Source of the DNA: Chloroflexota bacterium
GTDB lineage: Bacteria > Chloroflexota > Dehalococcoidia > Bin125
DNA length: 33,596 nt
Reading direction: 5' to 3'
NCBI GenBank assembly: GCA_028875225.1
Contig: JAPPFB010000023.1
Location: forward strand, 1-33,596
A program made the position numbers and the translations under genes. This document shows positions 15,639-24,981 of the stretch, in pieces; within the stretch, counting starts at the first letter, position 1; each line of letters opens with the position of its first letter. The notes below the pieces were generated by a model. That model saw only the letters and a program-made list of their open reading frames with translations, was not told the origin of the DNA and ran no database searches.

Positions 15639-16837
15639 TCGACTTCGTCGGCCGCCGCCGCGTCTACGCCGTGGTCTCATTGTTGATGATCATTCCCTCC
15701 CTGATCGGGCTCGCCCTGTGGCAGTTCGAGGCGGGTCTCGACTTCGCCGGCGGACTCGAGACGGAAGTCCGCTTCCTTGGCGAGACGGATCTGGAAGATG
15801 TGAACGATGCAATCGCCGGAATCGAAGGAGCTCCGGAAGGTACCCGGTTCTCGGCGAGCGAGGGCGAAGACGGTGCGTTCGTCGTCAGCGCCACGTACGA
15901 CACCGGATCCCTCGACGACGGCTTCGCCATCGCCGATCTGATCGGCACCCGACTGGGCGCCGAGTTGCCGGCGAGTGTCAGCCTCGGACTGGACGTCGAT
16001 GAATCGGATGTCCGCACCGAGCTCTGGTTCCCCGGCCAGGTGAGTCAGGACGAGGTCCGAGACGCATTGGAGACGGTCGGACTGGGCGGCGCCAGGATCC
16101 AGGCAACCGCCGATTCAGCCTTCCGCATGCGCGTGGAGCAGCCGTCCGATGGCGACCTCGAGCGCCTTCGGCAGCGAATCAACGATTCGCTGCGCAGCGA
16201 GATCGGCCCAATCGTGGTCCTGCAAAGCTCTTCGGTCTCGGGGACGCTCTCAGTCGAGATCGCAAGAGACGCGGGCGTCGCGCTCGCCGTCGCCGCCGTC
16301 GCGATCCTGATCTACATCTCGCTCGCCTTCCGCCGACTGCCTAATCCCGTGCTCTATGGATCGGCGGCCATCGTCGCGTTGTTGCACGACGTGACGATCG
16401 TCGCCGGCGCGTTCGCGATCGGCGGACAACTCGCCGGCCTCGAGGTCAACGCGATGTTCGTCACTGCGCTGCTAGCGATTATCGGCTACAGCGTCAACGA
16501 CACCATCGTCGTCTTCGACCGGATCCGCGAGAACCTGCTGCTCGATCCGCGCGAGGACTTCCGCCGGGTCGTCAACGCGGCCATCACCCAGTCGCTCGGT
16601 CGTTCGCTCAACACCTCGATCACCGTGGTCCTGGCGCTGCTCGCCCTCTTGCTGATCGGCGGCGTCACGATTCGGCCATTCGTCGTCGTGCTGTTCATCG
16701 GTACCGTGGCCGGCACCTACTCGTCGATCGCAGTGGCCAGCCAGATCGTCTTCCTCTGGCAGGACGGCACGCTGCCGCGCTTGCTGCGCCTGGGCGGAGA
16801 GCGCCGGGTCGTTCGGCGGGTCGAGCGCCGGGTCTAG
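15635..16837 (+). CDS. secF: Protein translocase subunit SecF
   Basis: The 400-residue partner of SecD has the same fold: a first membrane helix (about 11-30), the DFAGGLETEVRF motif, an extracytoplasmic domain, and five further helices including ALLAIIGYSVNDTIVVFDRIR, the counterpart of the SecD proton-relay helix. Its ATG overlaps the secD stop (ATGA), giving equimolar translation. The C terminus is rich in Arg and ends at 16837, where its TAG lies within a CTAG shared with the selB stop on the other strand. Confidence 0.95.
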   Translation: MIDFVGRRRVYAVVSLLMIIPSLIGLALWQFEAGLDFAGGLETEVRFLGETDLEDVNDAIAGIEGAPEGTRFSASEGEDGAFVVSATYDTGSLDDGFAIADLIGTRLGAELPASVSLGLDVDESDVRTELWFPGQVSQDEVRDALETVGLGGARIQATADSAFRMRVEQPSDGDLERLRQRINDSLRSEIGPIVVLQSSSVSGTLSVEIARDAGVALAVAAVAILIYISLAFRRLPNPVLYGSAAIVALLHDVTIVAGAFAIGGQLAGLEVNAMFVTALLAIIGYSVNDTIVVFDRIRENLLLDPREDFRRVVNAAITQSLGRSLNTSITVVLALLALLLIGGVTIRPFVVVLFIGTVAGTYSSIAVASQIVFLWQDGTLPRLLRLGGERRVVRRVERRV

Positions 16838-18702
16838 CCTCTCCAGAGGACTCTTGCGTCACCCACCCGCCTGGTGATCCGGTTTGTATCCAGGTGTTCG
16901 AGGAAGGCCTGGGCGATCTTGCGGCTGGTACCCAGGCGATCGCGCACTTCCGCCAGTGTCGCCCGCTCCTGGGCCTCGAGCAGCACCCGCGTTGTGGCCA
17001 CCATGTCGTCGAACGTCCGGCGGTCAAGGTTGACGCCGCCCTTGAGCCTGACGATCTTGCCTTGCGCCTCGAGATACTCCAACAGGTCGCCGTCGAACGC
17101 GGCGTCGGTGTCGGGCCGCACGCCCTGATCCTTGAGCCGCGTCAGGAGCGCATCAACCTGCGCCTGTTGTACGTCGGAGAGGGCGACGCTGCGACCGGGC
17201 AGATCGAACGCACCGTCGCGAACGATGAGTTGTCCAGATTCGGTCATTAGTTCCTGCAGGAACGAGAACGCCCGTTGAGGCAGGTTGAGGCGGCTGCGCA
17301 GATCTTCGCGTGGCAGTCCGGCTCGAAGCGGATTTGAATTGACATAATCTTTCACTATCGCTTCGGCTCGCGCGCTCAAGGCTCCAAGGCCCGTGTCCGA
17401 GATCAATACCGCGGAGTCGGACATGACTGCCTCGTCGAGGACGACGACGGAGCCGCCCGAGATCTGGCGTTCAATCGCGGCCGTTGCTTCTTCGACGGCC
17501 AATTCGCTCCGCGCGAGCAGGTCGCTCCAGCGGACCGGCTCCATTCGTTGTAGGACGGTCAACAGGGTGTCGTCTGGGGACCCATCGAGCAGTCGCTGCA
17601 GGGCCTGGAGCGTAGACTGGTCGTTGCGATGGTGACGGCGCGGTCGCGTGTCGACGATGCGGCCGCCTGCGACGGTTGCTTCGGCGGATCGAAGCACGAA
17701 GTGATCGCCGCGGGCGGCAGCGATGGGCCGTTCCAGTCGCAGCTGCGCCCAGGTCGAATCGCCGGGCGCCAGCAGATCACCCTCGAGCAGCCGGATCCGC
17801 GCCTGTACCTCGTCGGCGCCGACATGCAGCGTGCGGGTCGCGTTGTGCGGCAACGGCCTCGACGCGCCGGCTACGGCGCGCAGACGGATGTCGATGGCGG
17901 AAGTCGGCTCCAGCCAGCCCGGCGAGGTGAGGACCATGCCTCGCTCGATGTCGTTAGCCGACACACCGCTGAGGTTGACGGCCGTGCGAGCACCCGGCGG
18001 AGCAGTGTCCAGCGATTCTTCATGTGACTGCAGCCCTCGAACGCGGCACTCGATCCGACCAGGCTCGATCACGACCGGATCACCGACCGAGATATCACCA
18101 TCGAGCAGCGTGCCGGTGACCACCGCGCCGAACCCGGAGATGGAGAAGGCGCGGTCGACCGGCATTCTCGGACGTCCCTGGTCGGGAATCGGCGGCAGGT
18201 CGTCGATCAGAGAATCGATCAGGGTGCGCAGTTCCTCGATCCCGTCACCGGTCAGCGCGGAGACTGGCGCAATCGGCGAACCAGCCAACGCCGTGTCGTT
18301 CAGCAGTTCGACAATCTCTTCTTCAACCAGTGCGAGCCATTCTTCGTCGACGAGGTCTGTCTTGGTCAGGGCGACGAGTCCGCGGTCGATGTCCAGGAGG
18401 TCGAGGATGTCGAGGTGTTCTCGGGTCTGGGGCATGACGCTCTCGTCCGCCGCGATCACCAGCAGGGCCAGGTTGATTCCGCCGACGCCGGCGAGCATGT
18501 TCTTGATGAAGCGTTCGTGGCCGGGCACGTCGACGATACTGACGGCGCGGCCGGACGGCAGTTCGCACCAGGCGAAGCCGAGGTCAATGGTCAGACCGCG
18601 CGCCTTCTCCTCGGCCCAGCGATCGGGATCGATGCCGGAGAGCGCCTGGACGAGGGCGCTCTTGCCATGGTCGACATGTCCGGCGGTGCCAATCACATAC
18701 AC
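16834..18702 (-). CDS. selB: Selenocysteine-specific elongation factor
   Basis: The 622-residue GTPase brings selenocysteyl-tRNA to the ribosome at UGA codons flanked by a SECIS hairpin. G1 is GTAGHVDHGKS (5-15), G3 is VDVPGHERF, and G4 is TKTD. The three EF-Tu-like domains are followed by the SelB-specific C-terminal half of winged-helix modules (from about residue 380 onward), which read the SECIS; the closing part, KGGVNLDRRTFDDM, is typical. It is full length and apparently intact, which predicts that the organism uses selenocysteine. selA, selC and selD are not in the window. It converges with secF and diverges from the quinone oxidoreductase gene across 59 bases. Confidence 0.95.
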   Translation of the reverse strand: MYVIGTAGHVDHGKSALVQALSGIDPDRWAEEKARGLTIDLGFAWCELPSGRAVSIVDVPGHERFIKNMLAGVGGINLALLVIAADESVMPQTREHLDILDLLDIDRGLVALTKTDLVDEEWLALVEEEIVELLNDTALAGSPIAPVSALTGDGIEELRTLIDSLIDDLPPIPDQGRPRMPVDRAFSISGFGAVVTGTLLDGDISVGDPVVIEPGRIECRVRGLQSHEESLDTAPPGARTAVNLSGVSANDIERGMVLTSPGWLEPTSAIDIRLRAVAGASRPLPHNATRTLHVGADEVQARIRLLEGDLLAPGDSTWAQLRLERPIAAARGDHFVLRSAEATVAGGRIVDTRPRRHHRNDQSTLQALQRLLDGSPDDTLLTVLQRMEPVRWSDLLARSELAVEEATAAIERQISGGSVVVLDEAVMSDSAVLISDTGLGALSARAEAIVKDYVNSNPLRAGLPREDLRSRLNLPQRAFSFLQELMTESGQLIVRDGAFDLPGRSVALSDVQQAQVDALLTRLKDQGVRPDTDAAFDGDLLEYLEAQGKIVRLKGGVNLDRRTFDDMVATTRVLLEAQERATLAEVRDRLGTSRKIAQAFLEHLDTNRITRRVGDARVLWRG

Positions 18703-18761
18703 GCGATTACCCTGACCTGCAGTTACTCGCAGCTACTCGCTATCGATTGAGGATATGTGCG

Positions 18762-19754
18762 ATGAAAGCGATCGTTGTCGATCCGCCCGGCAAGACGGCC
18801 GATTCTCTTCGGCTCGCAGACGTGCCCGATCCGACCCCGAGCGATGAGGAAGTGCTGCTGCGAGTACACGCGACGGCGCTGAACCGGGCGGACATGATGC
18901 AGCGGATGGGCAACTATCCGGCGCAACATGGCGCTTCTGAGATTCTTGGACTCGAACTGGCCGGCGAGGTGGTTGAGACCGGATCACAGGTTCGGGGGCT
19001 GTCGGTCGGCGATCGCGTGTATGGGCTGTCCGGGGGCGGCGGCTACGCCGAACTGGCGACCTTGCACCAGTCGTTGGCGATGCCGATCCCGGATAAGCTG
19101 ACCTATCACGAGGCCGCGTCGATACCCGAGGTGTTCTTCACGGCGAACACCGCCGTGCGCACGCTGGGAGAGACATTGCCGGGCGAGCGGATCCTGATCC
19201 ACGCCGGCGGCAGCGGCGTCGGTATTGCCGCGATTCAGATTGCGCGGTTGATCGGCGCGGAGGTCTGGATCACGGCCGGTTCGGAGGAAAAGTGTGAACG
19301 CGCTCGCGATCTGGGCGCCGACATGACGATCAACTACCGCGAGCAGGATTTCGCCGAGGTGGTGCAGGAGCAGACCAACGGCCAGGGGGTCCACGTCATC
19401 CTCGATGTGATCGGCCGCGACTATTGGGAGAAGAATCTGCGCTCGCTGTCGATGGCGGGCCGGCTGGTCCTGGTTGGGCTGATGGGGGGCGCGGTCGCGG
19501 AGACGAACCTGGGACTGCTGATGCAGAAACGGCTGCGGGTGCATGGCACGGTGATGCGCTCTCGACCACTCATCGACCGGGCTGAGATCACACGCGACTT
19601 CCAGCAGCACCTGGAACCGGCGATTGTCAACGGCGAGATGAAGCCGGTGATCGATTCGGTGTTTCCGCTGAGCCAGGCCGCCGATGCGCATCAATACATG
19701 GCCGAAAACCGGAACTTCGGCAAGATTCTGCTCGATTGCATTGATATCGAGTGA
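18762..19754 (+). CDS. NAD(P)H:quinone oxidoreductase, zinc-free MDR family
   Basis: The 330-residue protein belongs to the medium-chain dehydrogenase/reductase family, close to quinone oxidoreductases of the TP53I3/PIG3 type. The N-terminal GroES-like domain has ATALNRADMMQRMG and ILGLELAGEVVE without catalytic zinc cysteines; the Rossmann domain has HAGGSGVGIAAIQIAR (GxGxxA) and the segment ending INYREQDF. It should reduce quinones or enones with NADPH. ATG 18762 is preferred, since GAGGA sits about 9 bases upstream; a TTG at 18747 would add five residues and overlap that site. Substrate uncertain. Confidence 0.9.
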   Translation: MKAIVVDPPGKTADSLRLADVPDPTPSDEEVLLRVHATALNRADMMQRMGNYPAQHGASEILGLELAGEVVETGSQVRGLSVGDRVYGLSGGGGYAELATLHQSLAMPIPDKLTYHEAASIPEVFFTANTAVRTLGETLPGERILIHAGGSGVGIAAIQIARLIGAEVWITAGSEEKCERARDLGADMTINYREQDFAEVVQEQTNGQGVHVILDVIGRDYWEKNLRSLSMAGRLVLVGLMGGAVAETNLGLLMQKRLRVHGTVMRSRPLIDRAEITRDFQQHLEPAIVNGEMKPVIDSVFPLSQAADAHQYMAENRNFGKILLDCIDIE

Positions 19755-19763
19755 TTGATATTT

Positions 19764-19943
19764 CGTCATACCCGCGCTTGTCGCGGGTATCTCGCAGCCT
19801 GCTGCAGAGTGGGTGAATCGCCCTTGGCCGACTTAGCGTCGCGACGTTGCCGCATGGAGTGTGGGAAGTGCGAGTCGGAGCTTCACGCGATCCCGGTCTG
19901 TGCGGACCAGGGCGAGATTGCCGCGGCAAGCGCGGCAATGACG
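19764..19943. repeat. REP-like paired-hairpin element 2 (reverse orientation)
   Basis: The element is bounded by CGTCAT and ATGACG. The left hairpin (19768-19790) pairs ATACCCGCG with CGCGGGTAT perfectly. The right hairpin (19917-19939) pairs ATTGCCGCG with CGCGGCAAT perfectly around GCAAG. Compared with element 1, the two arm types are swapped, so this copy lies in the opposite direction. Its core of about 115 bp has no clear likeness to the core of element 1. It fills the gap between the convergent oxidoreductase and hemW genes. Confidence 0.85.
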
Positions 19944-19986
19944 GAGTGAAGATGGTGGATGAAGGACTCTCATCGCGTGCTGCGGT

Positions 19987-21168
19987 CTACTGCGAGATTG
20001 GTTGGAGCAACCGCACAAACACCTCGTTGGCGACTTCGTGGCCCCGCTTGGTGAGGCTGAGGCGGCCGTTGGCTCGTTGAGCCAGGGCGCTCTCGACGGC
20101 CCAGTCGAGGATGGGGCGGATTTGCTGGTACGCGACGGGCAAGCCAGATTCGTCGACGCCTTCCATTAGCCGTAGACCAGAGGTCAGTGTGTCGATGACG
20201 TTTTCGAGTTCACTGACCCGCTCGGCGCCCGCGATGGCCGGCGAGGGAAGGCCCTGGACTCCAAGAACGTCCTGTTCGGGGTCGCGCAATCGGTCGACAT
20301 AGGCCTTCGGGCTGCGGACGACGTGGTAGCGGACACCGTTGAAGAAGCCGTGGGCGCCTGGTCCGATGGCTGCGTACTCCTGGTTGCGCCAGTAGATCAG
20401 GTTGTGCCGGCAGCTGAGGCCGTCGCGGGCGTAGTTGCTGGTCTCGTACTGCTGGTATCCGGCTGCTGCGAGTCTGTCTGCGGTCCAGTCGGCAATCTCC
20501 GCGACATGGTCCGGGTTCGCTTCGACGACTCGGCCTGCGGCGACTCTGGTCGCCAGGGGCGTTCCTTCCTCGACGGTCAGGGCGTAGCAGGAGATGTGGT
20601 CGGGTCCATTGCCGGACCATTTCAGGACTTGATCGAGCGTCGATCGCCAGGACGCCAGCGACTGGCCGGGCAAGCCGTAGATCAGGTCGAGGTTGACGTT
20701 GTCGAATCCCGCGGAACGAATCTCGGCGAACGCCGCTTCGGCCCGTTCGGCGCTGTGGATCCTGTCGAGGAAGACCAACTCATCGGAGTCGAGCGACTGC
20801 ACGCCCATCGAGATTCGATTGACTCCGGCGGCCCGATACAGTTGCAGGCGTTCGGGATGCACACTCTCGGGATTGGCTTCCAGCGTGATCTCAGCGTCTG
20901 AGGAGAGGTTGAGGCCGGACCTGACCGCGTCGAGGATGCGTTCGATCGACTCGCCCGGCAACAGGCTCGGCGTGCCTCCTCCGATGAAAACGGTCGAGAC
21001 CTCACGTCCACGCAATCGCGGGGCCCAGAGCGACAGTTCGGTTAGCGCCGCTGCCTCCCACTCGGCCTGCATGTCGTCGATACCGGCGTACGAGTTGAAG
21101 TCGCAATACGAGCACTTGACCGTGCAAAACGGGACATGGATGTAGAGCCCGAGCGGCGTGTCTTGCAT
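19987..21168 (-). CDS. hemW: Radical SAM heme chaperone HemW
   Basis: The 393-residue protein has the radical SAM cluster motif CTVKCSYC (Cys15, Cys19, Cys22) preceded by the family's GLYIHVPF, followed by STVFIGGGTPSLLP and EANPESV. The later NRISMGVQSLDSDEL and LIYGLPGQ are typical of HemW/HemN-like enzymes. HemW binds heme and delivers it to respiratory proteins; it is often misannotated as oxygen-independent coproporphyrinogen oxidase (HemN), which has a longer N terminus. It diverges from aspS, separated by 95 bases. Confidence 0.93.
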   Translation of the reverse strand: MQDTPLGLYIHVPFCTVKCSYCDFNSYAGIDDMQAEWEAAALTELSLWAPRLRGREVSTVFIGGGTPSLLPGESIERILDAVRSGLNLSSDAEITLEANPESVHPERLQLYRAAGVNRISMGVQSLDSDELVFLDRIHSAERAEAAFAEIRSAGFDNVNLDLIYGLPGQSLASWRSTLDQVLKWSGNGPDHISCYALTVEEGTPLATRVAAGRVVEANPDHVAEIADWTADRLAAAGYQQYETSNYARDGLSCRHNLIYWRNQEYAAIGPGAHGFFNGVRYHVVRSPKAYVDRLRDPEQDVLGVQGLPSPAIAGAERVSELENVIDTLTSGLRLMEGVDESGLPVAYQQIRPILDWAVESALAQRANGRLSLTKRGHEVANEVFVRLLQPISQ

Positions 21169-21263
21169 ACGTCGAGTCTATGAGTCTGTCTGAGTGTTGG
21201 AACTGATTGCCCGCGTGCGGACTTGGTGACACAGTGGATTGGATTAGATGCTTGGAGGGCGTG

Positions 21264-23066
21264 GTGCTCAAGACACACGGTTGCGGAACATTGCGGGCGG
21301 CGCATGCCGCCGAGTCGGTCGTGCTGGCCGGCTGGGTACACCGACGACGCGATCATGGACAGCTGATCTTCATCGACCTGCGCGACCGCGACGGGATCGT
21401 CCAGGTCGTCGTTCGACCCGACGATTATCCCGAGGCCTACGCGACCGCCAACAACGTGCGGGGCGAGTACGTGCTGCGAGTGGCTGGCGAGGTGATCGCG
21501 CGCTCCGAGGCGACGCGCAATCCCAATCTCGGCACGGGCGACATCGAGGTCGTGGCGACATCGGTCGAGGTGCTGAATGCTGCCAAGACGCCACCGTTCT
21601 CGATCAGCGAGGACGACGACGTCAATGAACTCGTCCGACTGCAGCACCGCTACATCGATCTGCGCCGGCCGGCGATGATCTCGGCGCTCGAACTGCGGCA
21701 TCGGCTCAACCAGTACATTCGCGACTTCATGACCGAGCAGGGGTTTCTCGAGGTCGAGACGCCGATCCTCGTGGCGGCCACTCCAGAGGGGGCGCGCGAC
21801 TACGTCGTGCCCAGCCGGTTGACGCCGGGCGCGTTCTATGCCCTGCCTCAGGCTCCGCAGCAGTTCAAGCAACTGCTGATGGTTGCGGGTGTCGAGCGCT
21901 ACTTCCAGATCGCGCGCTGTTTCCGCGACGAGGATCTGCGTGCCGACCGGCAGCCGGAATTCGTGCAGCTCGACCTCGAGTGGTCGTTCTGCGAGGAAGA
22001 AGACATCCTGGGTCTACTGGAAGAGCTGTTCGCCGGCCTGGCGGCCGCGCTTCGCCCCGACCTGACGGTGCCGCGACCGTTTCCCCGGCTGACCTGGCAC
22101 GAGGCGATGGAGCGCTACGGATCGGACAAGCCGGATTTGCGTTACGGACTTGAGCTATCCGACTGCTCCGACATTGCCTCGACTTCGGGCTTTGGCGTGT
22201 TTTCCTCGACGATTGCCAATGGCGGGCGGGTGCGGGGCATTGTCATGCCCGGCGGCGCGTCGCTGTCGCGGCGCGAGGTCGACGGCTTCACGGCGCTGGC
22301 CAAGACGATGGGCGCGCCCGGACTGGTCTCGTTGCAGTTCAGCGCCGATCCGGCCGAGGCGACGGAGGACGATGTCCGTTCGCCGGTCCTGCGCCACCTG
22401 GGGATCGACGATGCTCGCCGGATCGGTGAGCGTTGCGGTGCTTCGAGCGGTGACCTGGTGTTGCTCGCAGCCGGTGACTCGGGGATGGTTTCGACGGTGC
22501 TCGACGGAGTACGGCGGGAGCTGGCGCGGCGGCTCGATCTGGTCGATGACTCGATTCTCAACTTCGGGTTCATCACTGATTTCCCGCTGGTGGAGTGGGA
22601 CGAAGACGGCCAGCGCTGGGATGCGCTGCATCATCCGTTCACGGCTCCCCACTCTGGGGATATCCACCGCTTAGAGACAGATCCGGCAAGCGTGCGTGCG
22701 CGCGCCTACGACACGATCTGCAACGGATTCGAGCTGGGCTCCGGATCAATCCGGATCCACGAGCGGGATTTGCAGATGACAGTGTTTGAGCTGCTCGGCG
22801 TTGGGGCGGAGGAGGCGCTGGAGCGGTTCGGTCACATGCTCAACGCGTTCGAGTACGGCGCGCCTCCGCACGGCGGGTTTGCCTTCGGGATCGACCGGGT
22901 GGCGATGCTGCTGGCCGGGACCGAGAACATTCGTGAGGTGATCGCGTTTCCCAAGACGATGTCGGCGTCGGACCCGATGACCGGCGCGCCCATGTTGATT
23001 CCAGACGAACAGCTGGAGGAGCTGCATCTGACCGTCCGTGAGGCCGCCACACCCGCCGCCCAGTGA
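21264..23066 (+). CDS. aspS: Aspartyl-tRNA synthetase
   Basis: The 600-residue class II synthetase has an N-terminal OB anticodon-binding domain (VVLAGWVHRRRDHGQLIFID), motif 2 in CFRDEDLRADRQPEF, the GAD insertion domain of bacterial AspRS, and motif 3 in FAFGIDRVAMLLAG followed by NIREVIAFPKT. GTG 21264 is preferred as the start because it gives the canonical LKTHGCGTLR beginning, and GGAGGG lies just upstream (21254-21259); a GTG at 21261 is too close to it. Whether it also charges tRNA-Asn depends on the presence of gatCAB elsewhere. Confidence 0.95.
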   Translation: MLKTHGCGTLRAAHAAESVVLAGWVHRRRDHGQLIFIDLRDRDGIVQVVVRPDDYPEAYATANNVRGEYVLRVAGEVIARSEATRNPNLGTGDIEVVATSVEVLNAAKTPPFSISEDDDVNELVRLQHRYIDLRRPAMISALELRHRLNQYIRDFMTEQGFLEVETPILVAATPEGARDYVVPSRLTPGAFYALPQAPQQFKQLLMVAGVERYFQIARCFRDEDLRADRQPEFVQLDLEWSFCEEEDILGLLEELFAGLAAALRPDLTVPRPFPRLTWHEAMERYGSDKPDLRYGLELSDCSDIASTSGFGVFSSTIANGGRVRGIVMPGGASLSRREVDGFTALAKTMGAPGLVSLQFSADPAEATEDDVRSPVLRHLGIDDARRIGERCGASSGDLVLLAAGDSGMVSTVLDGVRRELARRLDLVDDSILNFGFITDFPLVEWDEDGQRWDALHHPFTAPHSGDIHRLETDPASVRARAYDTICNGFELGSGSIRIHERDLQMTVFELLGVGAEEALERFGHMLNAFEYGAPPHGGFAFGIDRVAMLLAGTENIREVIAFPKTMSASDPMTGAPMLIPDEQLEELHLTVREAATPAAQ

Positions 23067-23169
23067 TAATCTTCGATTGATATAACGGGGAACGGGCTCT
23101 GTGGGTGATAACAGGAAGTTGCAGGCCGCAGCAGTGAAGGCTGATCGAATCGAGCGAGCGCTGACAAGC

Positions 23170-24933
23170 ATGACCAGCCTGAGATTCCTGTTGGTCGCCG
23201 CGCTGCTGGCGGCAGTGATGGCGTTGGCGGCGTGCGGTGGAGACGATGGGCAGCCGGAACAGGAAGCAGCATCGCAGGCGGCCCAACGCCAGGACCGCGA
23301 ACAGGACGATCAGGACGGACAAGAAGAAGTCACGCGGGAGGAACGTCAGGCCACGATCCAGCAGCAACAACAGCAGCAAGCGGGCGCGGCGCAGGCTGAA
23401 GCAGGCGAAGCCGCGACCGTGGCGCCGCGCGAGCGCGGCGAATTCCGGATCGCGCGAGCGGAGCCGATCAACCTCGATCCGGCGCAGATCACGGATGTCA
23501 GTTCGGCCGTGATCGCGGTCGAGATCTTCGGCGGCCTGGTCGTGCTCGACCGAGACTTGCGGATCGCTCCCGACCTGGCGGAATCGGTTCCCAGTCCGAC
23601 CGTCAATGACGACGGCACCGTGACCTACCGATTCACGATCCGGCGCAACGCCACGTTCCACGACGGCAAGCCGATCAGGGCTCAGGACTTCAAGTGGACG
23701 CTCGAGCGCAACCTGCATCCGGAGACGCTGTCGCCGACGGCGCCTGACTTCCTGGGCGACATCGTGGGCGCGGCGGAATACGTTCGCGAGCGGGTCGACG
23801 AGGTCGTCGGCATTCAGGTGGTCGACGACTACACGCTCGACATCACGATTCTCCAGGCGACTCCGGTGTTCCTGTACAAGCTCACCTATCCCACGGCGTA
23901 TGTGCTGGATCGGGAGCAGGTCGAGGCGGATCCGGAACGCTGGGCGCTCAATCCGAACGGAAGCGGACCGTTCAGGCTGACGGAGTGGCAGCTCGGCGAA
24001 GGGCTCACGCTGGAGCGCTTTGACGACTACCACCTGGAACCGGCCCAGGTGGCGAAGGTTTCCGTTCGGTTTGCCGGCGGATCGGTTGAACAGTTTGAGA
24101 ACGACGAACTCGACCAGGCATTCGTCGGGATCAACGACATTGAACGAGTCCGCGATCCGGCGAACGAATTGAACTCCCAGTATGTGACGCGATCCGAGCT
24201 CTCCATCTTCTACCTCGCGTTCAACGTGTCCACGCCACCGTTTGACGACGTGAATGTCCGCCTGGCCCTGGCCCACGCCATTGACAAGACCACGATCACA
24301 CAGGAGGTCCAGGCCGACCTATTGATCCAGGCGCGGCAGATTGTTCCGCCGGGGCTCGCAGCTCACGACACCGATTATCCGGGGCTGGTGTTTGATCCGG
24401 AGCTGGCGCAGGAGTACCTGGCGGCGTCGCGCTATGCCGGCTCGACCACACTGGAGGACATTCGCCTGACGATCTCCGGCGCCGGCGCCACGCCGGGGCC
24501 CAGCATCGAGGCGATTCAGGACATGTGGCGGCAGCATCTGGGCCTGGAGGTCGACATCCAGCAGGTGGAGTTCGCCAGCTTCATCTCCGATATCGACCGA
24601 GGCCTGTACGGATTCTTCTCGTTGGGCTGGAGCCTCGACTATCCCGATCCGCACAACGTGCTTGATTACAAGTTCTACAGCGCCTCGCTGGGCAACGATG
24701 TGCAGCTCGACGACGAGGCGATCGACGCGCTGTTGGAGGAGGCCCGCTACTCGTTCGACCAGGAAGTGCGGACGAGCATCTACCGGCAGGTCGACAACAT
24801 GCTGGTCGAGCAGGCGATCTGGATTCCGCTGTACTACTCGGTGGCCCACGAGCTGGTCAAGCCGTACGTGAAGAACTACGAACCGACGAGGATGGTGATT
24901 CCCCACCTGCGCTTCGTCAGCATCGAGGAATAG
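23170..24933 (+). CDS. Peptide/nickel-type ABC transporter substrate-binding lipoprotein
   Basis: The 587-residue protein belongs to the SBP_bac_5 (DppA/OppA-like) family. A hydrophobic signal with lipobox LAAC (lipidation at Cys22) anchors it to the outer face of the membrane. A low-complexity, glutamine-rich linker (about residues 30-80, including a run of Gln) precedes the binding domain, which starts near ERGEFRIARAEP and contains FTIRRNATFHDGKPIRAQDF, a family signature. ATG 23170 is chosen because it begins the signal peptide; a GTG at 23101 would place 23 extra residues in front of it. The two permease genes follow directly. Substrate not predictable: peptides, sugars or metal complexes. 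Confidence 0.92.
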   Translation: MTSLRFLLVAALLAAVMALAACGGDDGQPEQEAASQAAQRQDREQDDQDGQEEVTREERQATIQQQQQQQAGAAQAEAGEAATVAPRERGEFRIARAEPINLDPAQITDVSSAVIAVEIFGGLVVLDRDLRIAPDLAESVPSPTVNDDGTVTYRFTIRRNATFHDGKPIRAQDFKWTLERNLHPETLSPTAPDFLGDIVGAAEYVRERVDEVVGIQVVDDYTLDITILQATPVFLYKLTYPTAYVLDREQVEADPERWALNPNGSGPFRLTEWQLGEGLTLERFDDYHLEPAQVAKVSVRFAGGSVEQFENDELDQAFVGINDIERVRDPANELNSQYVTRSELSIFYLAFNVSTPPFDDVNVRLALAHAIDKTTITQEVQADLLIQARQIVPPGLAAHDTDYPGLVFDPELAQEYLAASRYAGSTTLEDIRLTISGAGATPGPSIEAIQDMWRQHLGLEVDIQQVEFASFISDIDRGLYGFFSLGWSLDYPDPHNVLDYKFYSASLGNDVQLDDEAIDALLEEARYSFDQEVRTSIYRQVDNMLVEQAIWIPLYYSVAHELVKPYVKNYEPTRMVIPHLRFVSIEE

Positions 24934-24981
24934 GGTCGGCGGCGGCCTCGGCGCCCACTCAATCGTTAGCGGTGGCAACTC

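Noticed and set aside
19764-19790. Hairpin after the quinone oxidoreductase as an intrinsic terminator
   Set aside because: No run of T follows the stem on either strand, and the hairpin is better explained as one arm of the repeat element, although it may still affect transcript ends.
22840-24276. 478-codon minus-strand frame across aspS and the binding protein
   Set aside because: Arg-rich shadow frame that spans two well-supported genes on the other strand.
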